Source of the DNA: DAOUTY01 sp964453665
GTDB lineage: Bacteria > Chloroflexota > Dehalococcoidia > SZUA-161
Direction: 5' to 3'
Assembly: GCA_964453665.1 (NCBI GenBank)
Contig: CAYVQT010000058.1
Location: 1-18,322, forward strand
DNA length: 18,322 nt
Under the pieces are notes generated by a model. That model had not been told where the DNA came from and did no database searches. It saw only the letters and a list, made by a program, of their open reading frames with translations. The translations under genes were made by a program, and so were the position numbers. Position 1 is the stretch's first letter. The number at the start of each line of letters is the position of its first letter. Shown here in pieces: positions 13,555 to 18,322 of this stretch.

Positions 13555-14190
13555 ATGGATACGGTCACCGTTGTTATGACTCAGAAGAACCGGCGGAGAG
13601 TCAAAGTAATTCTCGACAAAGGCCCTGCCTTCAATTTAAGCCATGCTGTAGCTGTTGAGGCTGGACTTCACGAAGGGCAGACGCTGTCACCAAACGACAT
13701 AGAGAGCCTTAAGAGCACTGACCAGCTCCACCGCTCAATGAACAGTGCACTGCGGTACATCGGCCTGCGTCCACATAGCGAGGTGGAAGTAAAGAGTAGA
13801 CTGATTCGTCACGGCTTCGACATCGACACCATAAAGGAAGCGCTCGCTAAATTAAAGAAACAGGGATTTGTAGACGATATCGCCTTTGCGCAGTTTTGGC
13901 GGGAGAACAGAGAGAACTTCGGACCGCGTAGCCGTCGCCTTATGGAACTGGAGTTGAAGCAAAAGGGAGTCGACGCTGAAACCATCGCCGAGGCAACCAA
14001 AGACGTCGACGACGAACAGAGTGCATATCGGGCAGCCCAAAAAAAAGCTCGTTCGCTTACGGGCTTGGACTATCAAAGCTTTCGCAAACGCATGGGGCCC
14101 TTCCTCAAACGGCGGGGCTTCGGTTACGAATTGAGCAATCGTACTATTAACCGCATATGGCAGGAGCAGAGCAGCGAACTGCCAGACTAG
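13555..14190 (+). CDS. recX: RecA regulatory protein RecX
   Basis: A 211-residue RecX, made of three-helix repeats that insert in the RecA filament groove and limit its growth. Family motifs are ALRYIGLRPHSEVEVKSRL in the first repeat and GFVDDIAFAQFWRENRENFGPRSRRLMELELKQKGV in the second; ending residues FLKRRGFGYELSNRTI belong to the third. The N-terminal extension with KNRRRVKVILDKGPAFNLS is a beta-rich region common in Gram-positive and Chloroflexi RecX. The start is uncertain: ATG at 13555 fits the family best, while GTG at 13540 and TTG at 13543 remain possible because no strong ribosome site decides. It begins 89 nt after the recA stop and is probably co-transcribed with it. Confidence 0.9.
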   Translation: MDTVTVVMTQKNRRRVKVILDKGPAFNLSHAVAVEAGLHEGQTLSPNDIESLKSTDQLHRSMNSALRYIGLRPHSEVEVKSRLIRHGFDIDTIKEALAKLKKQGFVDDIAFAQFWRENRENFGPRSRRLMELELKQKGVDAETIAEATKDVDDEQSAYRAAQKKARSLTGLDYQSFRKRMGPFLKRRGFGYELSNRTINRIWQEQSSELPD

Positions 14191-14210
14191 CGGGAAAGAA
14201 AGGTCCTGAA

Positions 14211-15740
14211 ATGAATTCGATATACATAATACCAATAGTCTTGGTGGCATTGCTTTTTGGCGCAGCAGTTGGCGTCTTTACCAGGAATCTCATATTAGCC
14301 AGGAGGCTTCATCGCGCCGAAGAGAATGCCGTTAAAATTCTGGACGATGCCACTACCAAGCAGAAGGAAATCATCCTGGAAGCCAAAGAGGAAGCACTGA
14401 AGCTGAAGGCCGAGGTTGAATCGGAAACTCGTTCGCGCCGTTCTGAGCTTCATCGACAAGAGCGGCGTATCTCACAGAAAGAAGAAAATCTCGACCGCAA
14501 AACCGAAACCCTTGAGCGACGAGAACGCAATCTGGTAACCAAGGAAAAGGATGTAGATAGGTCCCTGGCTCAGCTCGATGAGTTTAAAAAGAAGCAGGTG
14601 CAGCAGCTTGAGCTTATTTCCGGTATGTCTACAGCTGAAGCGAAAGAACTTCTTTTAACCAAGATCGAGGAAGAAAGCCGTCAAGATATGGCGCAGCGCA
14701 TACGTGATGTTGAGGCTCAACTCAAAGAGGAAGCAGACCAAAAGGCCAGGGAGATCGTTTCCCTCGCCATCCATAGGTGCAGCACTGACGTGGCCTCTGA
14801 GACTACGGTATCCGTGGTCCCCCTCCCATCCGACGATATGAAGGGACGGCTTATAGGCCGCGAGGGACGCAACATCAGAGCCCTGGAGAACGCTACCGGA
14901 GTCGACCTGATAGTAGACGACACGCCGGAGGCAGTGACCATCTCCTGCTTTGACCCCATTCGACGAGAGGTTGCCAGATTAGCGCTGGAAAGGCTCATCC
15001 TCGATGGCCGCATTCATCCCGCTCGTATCGAGGAGATAGTGGGTAAGGCCAGAGACGAGGTGGACGCTATTATCCAGACCGAGGGAGAACAGGCGGCTTA
15101 CAAGTCAGGAGTAGTTGGTCTTCATCCTGAGATAATTAAGCTACTGGGGCGCTTAAAGTATCGCTTCAGCTATGGACAGAACGTGCTCAGCCATAGCATC
15201 GAGGTATCGCATCTCTCAGGAATGATCGCCGCTGAATTAGGAGTTGATGTAAATATATCTAAAACAGCGGGCCTGTTGCACGACATCGGCAAGGCAGCAG
15301 ATCAAGAGGTGGAAGGCCCCCACGCTGCTATAGGTGCCGACATAACCAGAAGACTTGGTAAATCCATGGATGTATCCAAGGCTATCGGTGAGCATCACGG
15401 CGAAACAGACTCTATGAGTATCTTCGGGTTCATCGTCTCTGCTGCCGACGCCATCTCTAGCTCAAGGCCAGGAGCCAGGCGAGAGTCCCTGGAGCAGCAC
15501 CTGAAGCGCCTCGAAGCGCTCGAAACCGTGGCATCTAGCTTCCCCGGCGTCGAGAAATCGTTCGCCATTCAGGCCGGCCGTGAGGTTCGCATCATGGTAA
15601 AGCCTCAAGACATCGATGACCTGAGCACGGTTACACTGGCCCGAGATATTGTGAAGAAGATAGAGGAAAGCCTCGAGTATCCCGGGCAGATAAAGGTAAC
15701 TGTCATCAGGGAGACGCGCGCTGTGGATTATGCCAAGTAG
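14211..15740 (+). CDS. rny: Ribonuclease Y
   Basis: A membrane-anchored endoribonuclease of 509 residues that starts mRNA decay in bacteria lacking RNase E. An N-terminal helix (about 2-24, IPIVLVALLFGAAVGVF) is followed by a long charged coiled coil (about 30-175). A KH RNA-binding domain comes next, with GRLIGREGRN at 212-221. The HD phosphohydrolase domain carries the metal-binding H357-D358 in LLHDIGKA and the later EHHGE. The typical C-terminal segment YPGQIKVTVIRETRAVDYAK ends the protein, as in nearly all RNase Y. The chosen ATG has AAAGG 7 nt upstream; an upstream in-frame ATG at 14157 lies inside recX and would spoil the membrane anchor. The recX stop is 20 nt before. Confidence 0.96.
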   Translation: MNSIYIIPIVLVALLFGAAVGVFTRNLILARRLHRAEENAVKILDDATTKQKEIILEAKEEALKLKAEVESETRSRRSELHRQERRISQKEENLDRKTETLERRERNLVTKEKDVDRSLAQLDEFKKKQVQQLELISGMSTAEAKELLLTKIEEESRQDMAQRIRDVEAQLKEEADQKAREIVSLAIHRCSTDVASETTVSVVPLPSDDMKGRLIGREGRNIRALENATGVDLIVDDTPEAVTISCFDPIRREVARLALERLILDGRIHPARIEEIVGKARDEVDAIIQTEGEQAAYKSGVVGLHPEIIKLLGRLKYRFSYGQNVLSHSIEVSHLSGMIAAELGVDVNISKTAGLLHDIGKAADQEVEGPHAAIGADITRRLGKSMDVSKAIGEHHGETDSMSIFGFIVSAADAISSSRPGARRESLEQHLKRLEALETVASSFPGVEKSFAIQAGREVRIMVKPQDIDDLSTVTLARDIVKKIEESLEYPGQIKVTVIRETRAVDYAK

Positions 15741-15766
15741 AAACTGCAAGAAACGAGAGATGCCCT

Positions 15767-16537
15767 TTGAAAATATTAATGGTAGGTGACGTAGTAGGCA
15801 GGCCGGGCCGACATGCTATGGCAGCGCTATTGCCCGAACTACGTCAAAGGCACGGGGTCGACATAGTCGTTGCCAACGGTGAAAACGCTGCAGGTGGTGT
15901 AGGACTTACCCCAACCACCGCTGAAGAATTTTTTCAGGCCGGGGTAGATATCATAACATCAGGTAACCATATCTGGCACCATAAAGAGATTATTCCCATT
16001 CTAGAGACCGAGTCACGCATACTGCGCCCACTGAACATGCCCCCAGGTGTACCCGGTCATGGCTATATGGTCACGCACCAAGTAATGGTAGTAAATCTTT
16101 TAGGGCGCGTGTTTTTGGGACATTTCGACTGCCCTTTCCGGGCTATGGACCACTTGCTTGAAAACATCGATCACAAACCTCCTGTAGTACTGGTCGACTT
16201 CCATGCGGAAGCAACTGCTGAGAAAATCGCCCTGGGCTGGTATCTGGATGGCCGGGTCAGTGCCGTGCTGGGCACTCATACCCATGTTGGCACTGTTGAT
16301 ACGAGGGTTCTGCCACAGGGCACCGCATTTGTGAGCGATGTGGGTATGGTAGGCGCCGCAGACTCAGTTATCGGCGACGATATAGAATTAGTAATCGAGA
16401 GATTTCTTACATTGATGCCTCATAGGCTATCAGTAGGCAAAGGTAATGCAATATTCAACTCGGTTCTGGTGGAGGTCGAGCAAGAGAGTGGTAAAGCGCT
16501 AAATATCAGCCGCCTTGACCTAGAGTTAAGCAAGTGA
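15767..16537 (+). CDS. ymdB: YmdB-like metallophosphoesterase (TIGR00282 family)
   Basis: A 256-residue binuclear-metal phosphodiesterase. Characterised relatives (Bacillus YmdB, the TTHA0625/DR1281 type) hydrolyse 2',3'-cyclic nucleotides and affect biofilm and motility decisions. All expected ligands are visible: D8 in GDVVGRPGR, E39-N40 in ANGENAAGG, N67-H68 in SGNHIWHH, H146 in VDFHAEAT, and H171 and H173 in LGTHTHVGT. The C-terminal FVSDVGMVGA and GDDIELVIERFLTLMPHR also fit. The start is a TTG, chosen because translation from it gives the family's MKILMVGDVVG beginning; ATG at 15779 would delete the first strand. It follows rny by 26 nt, the same pairing as in Bacillus, which supports a role linked to RNA turnover. 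Confidence 0.93.
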   Translation: MKILMVGDVVGRPGRHAMAALLPELRQRHGVDIVVANGENAAGGVGLTPTTAEEFFQAGVDIITSGNHIWHHKEIIPILETESRILRPLNMPPGVPGHGYMVTHQVMVVNLLGRVFLGHFDCPFRAMDHLLENIDHKPPVVLVDFHAEATAEKIALGWYLDGRVSAVLGTHTHVGTVDTRVLPQGTAFVSDVGMVGAADSVIGDDIELVIERFLTLMPHRLSVGKGNAIFNSVLVEVEQESGKALNISRLDLELSK

Positions 16538-17370
16538 TGAAAGCTGACCTTCACCTGCACACTACCGCCTCAGACGGAAGACTGAGTCCGAAGGAGATAG
16601 TTCTGAAGGCTGCCCAACTCGGGCTTGATGTCATTGCAATTACAGACCATGACTCTGTCGGAGGAATACAATCGGCACTCGAAGCAGCTAAGAGCTTCCC
16701 ACGGCTTTTAGTCATACCAGGGATCGAAATAAGCACCTACATGCCGCAGGGCGAGATGCACATCCTGGGCTATTTCATAGACTACCTGGACCCGGAATTC
16801 AACCGTGCCTTAGAGGAGCTGCGCAATTCCCGCTATGAGCGAGGGTGCAAGATGGTAGCCAAGCTGGCCGACCTGGGGATCGATATCGAATGGGAAAGAG
16901 TGCTTACCCTGGCATCGGGAGGTACCATAGGACGTCCCCACATTGCCCAGGCTATGCTGGAACGTGGCTATATCGCTTCCCTTCCGGAAGCATTCACCAA
17001 CTACATCGGCAACGGTGGGATTGCATATGTCAAAAGGAAGAAGGTGACGCCGTCTGAGGCAGTTGAGTTAATAATTAAGGCAAACGGCTTGCCGTTTATA
17101 GCTCATCCCGCAGATATAGAAAACCTCGACACTTTTATATATCAGTTGAAACAGGCAGGTATAGCAGGCCTTGAAGTATACTACCCTAAATATTCCCAGA
17201 ACAAAATCGCCCGCCTGGAGGCGCTGGCTATAAAGTATGGCATCATCACATCCGGAGGCAGTGATTACCACGGCCTGGACAATAACATCGGAGCTAACAT
17301 GGGCAGCGTAGACCTGCCACAAGATGCAATAGAACAATTCATCTCCCTTGCGGAGCAAAAAGGATGGTGA
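16537..17370 (+). CDS. PHP-domain phosphoesterase, RNase AM/TrpH-like
   Basis: A 277-residue metal-dependent phosphoesterase of the PHP superfamily. Metal ligands are evident: H6 and H8 in DLHLHTTASDG, D13, D37-H38 in ITDHDS, E64 in GIEIST, H75 in MHILGYF, then the C-terminal FIAHP and SGGSDYHG. The GRPHIAQAMLERGYI and VKRKKVTPSEAVELI segments match the TrpH/YciV group, whose E. coli member is a 5'-3' exoribonuclease that trims short RNAs and rRNA 5' ends. Other members cleave 3',5'-nucleotide bisphosphates, so the substrate is inferred. ATG at 16537 shares its A with the TGA of the previous gene, implying translational coupling; a GTG directly before it is less likely. Confidence 0.88.
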   Translation: MKADLHLHTTASDGRLSPKEIVLKAAQLGLDVIAITDHDSVGGIQSALEAAKSFPRLLVIPGIEISTYMPQGEMHILGYFIDYLDPEFNRALEELRNSRYERGCKMVAKLADLGIDIEWERVLTLASGGTIGRPHIAQAMLERGYIASLPEAFTNYIGNGGIAYVKRKKVTPSEAVELIIKANGLPFIAHPADIENLDTFIYQLKQAGIAGLEVYYPKYSQNKIARLEALAIKYGIITSGGSDYHGLDNNIGANMGSVDLPQDAIEQFISLAEQKGW

Positions 17371-17374
17371 TCCA

Positions 17375-17809
17375 ATGATGCTGAGCTCCAGAGAAATTCA
17401 ACAGATAATACCACACCGATGGCCTTTCCTCCTCGTAGACAAGGTCATCGAGCTGCAGCCCGGTGAGGGCGCAACAGGAATTAAGAACGTCACTGCCGGT
17501 GAACTCTGTTTTCAAGGACATTTCCCTGACTACCCCATCTTTCCTGGAGTGCTCATCATCGAAGCCCTGGCTCAGGTCGGCGCTGTAGCTGTGTTGAGCG
17601 TGCCTGAGAACAAGGGGAAGATAGCTCTCTTCGCCGGGGTGGACGGCTTTCGATTTAGAGGGCCGGTATTTCCCGGGGACAGCCTGCGCCTCGAGGTGAG
17701 GTTCACCAAGATGCGGGGTGCCATAGGTAAAGGTACAGCCAAGGCGACTGTAGAAGGTAAAATTGTTGCTGAAGGTGAGCTTACCTTCGCGCTCACTACG
17801 TCGGAATAG
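17375..17809 (+). CDS. fabZ: 3-hydroxyacyl-ACP dehydratase FabZ
   Basis: A 144-residue hot-dog-fold dehydratase that removes water from 3-hydroxyacyl-ACP in fatty-acid elongation. The active-site helix region GHFPDYPIFPGVLIIEALAQ contains the catalytic H49 and E63. IPHRWPFLLVDKV near the N-terminus and FRGPVFPGDSLRLEV later are also standard. Length equals the family norm of about 145. Two tandem ATG codons (17375, 17378) follow a GGTG stretch; the first was chosen. It begins only 4 nt after the PHP stop, so it is very likely translated from the same message, although no other fatty-acid gene is in the window. Confidence 0.95.
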   Translation: MMLSSREIQQIIPHRWPFLLVDKVIELQPGEGATGIKNVTAGELCFQGHFPDYPIFPGVLIIEALAQVGAVAVLSVPENKGKIALFAGVDGFRFRGPVFPGDSLRLEVRFTKMRGAIGKGTAKATVEGKIVAEGELTFALTTSE

Positions 17810-17829
17810 CAGCCAACCAGGTGGTAGGA

Positions 17830-18318
17830 ATGAGATGCGCACTTCACCCCAACACCGAGACCAACCTCACATGCGGCAAATGCGGGCAGCCAATATGCCC
17901 CAAGTGCCTGATTCAGACACCGGTAGGCGCGCGCTGCCCCGAATGCGCCGCCGTAAAGCGACTGCCAGTTTATAGTGTTCCCAGGATCTTCTACGTACGA
18001 GCAGTTGCTGCTAGCCTAATCACCGCTTCCGCACTGGGTGCTGTTTGGTCATTCATTCCTTTCGGCGGATTCTTCTTGCTCATCATTGCTATTGGCGTTG
18101 GCTACGCCATCGGCGAAGTAGTCAGCTTCTCTGTCAATCGAAAGCGTGGTCGGGGGCTACAGGTGATTGCCGGATCGAGTATGGTGGTAAGCTACGTTGT
18201 TAGAAGCCTCCTCGATACCCCACTCCCGAATTTCGTAGATTCATTCCTCAACGTGTATGGATTGATCGCCCTTGTCCTGGGCATCGTTGTTGCGGTCAGC
18301 ACATTGCGAGGAAATTGA
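17830..18318 (+). CDS. B-box zinc-finger membrane protein of unknown function
   Basis: A 162-residue protein with an N-terminal zinc-binding module and a membrane C-terminal half. The module keeps eight regularly spaced ligands: C3, H6, C15, C18, C23, C26, C36 and C39, the C-x2-H-x8-C-x2-C-x4-C-x2-C-x9-C-x2-C layout of B-box-like fingers. About three or four hydrophobic helices follow (roughly 57-78, 80-98, 111-128 and 138-158), with a basic NRKRGRG loop between the second and third. ATG at 17830 was chosen with AGGTGG at 17819-17824 as ribosome site; GTG at 17821 lies within that site. It starts 20 nt after fabZ. Similar finger-plus-membrane proteins are common and uncharacterised in bacteria; no role is assigned. 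Confidence 0.85.
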   Translation: MRCALHPNTETNLTCGKCGQPICPKCLIQTPVGARCPECAAVKRLPVYSVPRIFYVRAVAASLITASALGAVWSFIPFGGFFLLIIAIGVGYAIGEVVSFSVNRKRGRGLQVIAGSSMVVSYVVRSLLDTPLPNFVDSFLNVYGLIALVLGIVVAVSTLRGN

Positions 18319-18322
18319 CTTT

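Noticed and set aside
12416..18318. A new defence or mobile system in the recA-to-B-box gene run
   Set aside because: All but the last gene belong to well-known housekeeping families with intact motifs. No toxin, nuclease pair, integrase or attachment site was seen.

Overview
The window looks like a piece of chromosome from an uncultured bacterium of roughly 50% GC, most plausibly Chloroflexota (Dehalococcoidia-like). That placement is an inference. It rests on the recA-recX-rny-ymdB order, a DnaE with a full-length PHP domain and a short Chloroflexi-like C-terminal tail, frequent TTG starts, and a family of extragenic palindromes common in such genomes. No rRNA, tRNA, CRISPR array, transposase, phage gene or recognisable defence system was seen. 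Most of the window is conserved housekeeping or signalling; the least explained parts are intergenic.

Region 1 (1-1468, + strand): the 3' end of a sensor histidine kinase and an OmpR/PhoB-type response regulator, followed by about 500 bases without a gene that hold a cluster of palindromic repeats and hairpins. Region 2 (1469-7933, all - strand): read in the direction of transcription, an OadG-like gamma subunit and an OadB-like beta subunit of a sodium-translocating decarboxylase, an amidase-signature hydrolase, a PAS-PAS-GAF-GGDEF diguanylate cyclase with an intact inhibitory site, and a PilT retraction ATPase 14 nt behind it. Good sigma70-like promoters can be read in front of the oad pair, the amidase and the cyclase-pilT pair. 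The oad pair has a leader of about 160 nt with several competing inverted repeats and a nine-T run. Region 3 (7934-12415): a divergent control region, dnaE on + with an extended -10 only 11 nt before its ATG, and an O6-methylguanine-DNA methyltransferase on - whose end overlaps the dnaE end by 41 nt.

Region 4 (12416-18322, all +): recA, recX, rny (RNase Y), a ymdB-like metallophosphoesterase, a PHP phosphoesterase, fabZ and a B-box zinc-finger membrane protein. Spacing is tight from recX onward, so this is probably one long transcription unit. Its core combines recombination (RecA and its modulator RecX) with RNA turnover (RNase Y, YmdB-like and a PHP protein resembling 5'-3' exoribonucleases).

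The signals most worth a second look are the oadGB leader (7971-8095), the palindrome island (1027-1456) with its sister copy on the kinase stop codon (164-191), the GGDEF-PilT pairing, the Asp-to-Glu change in the OadB signature motif, and the bacterial B-box membrane protein.
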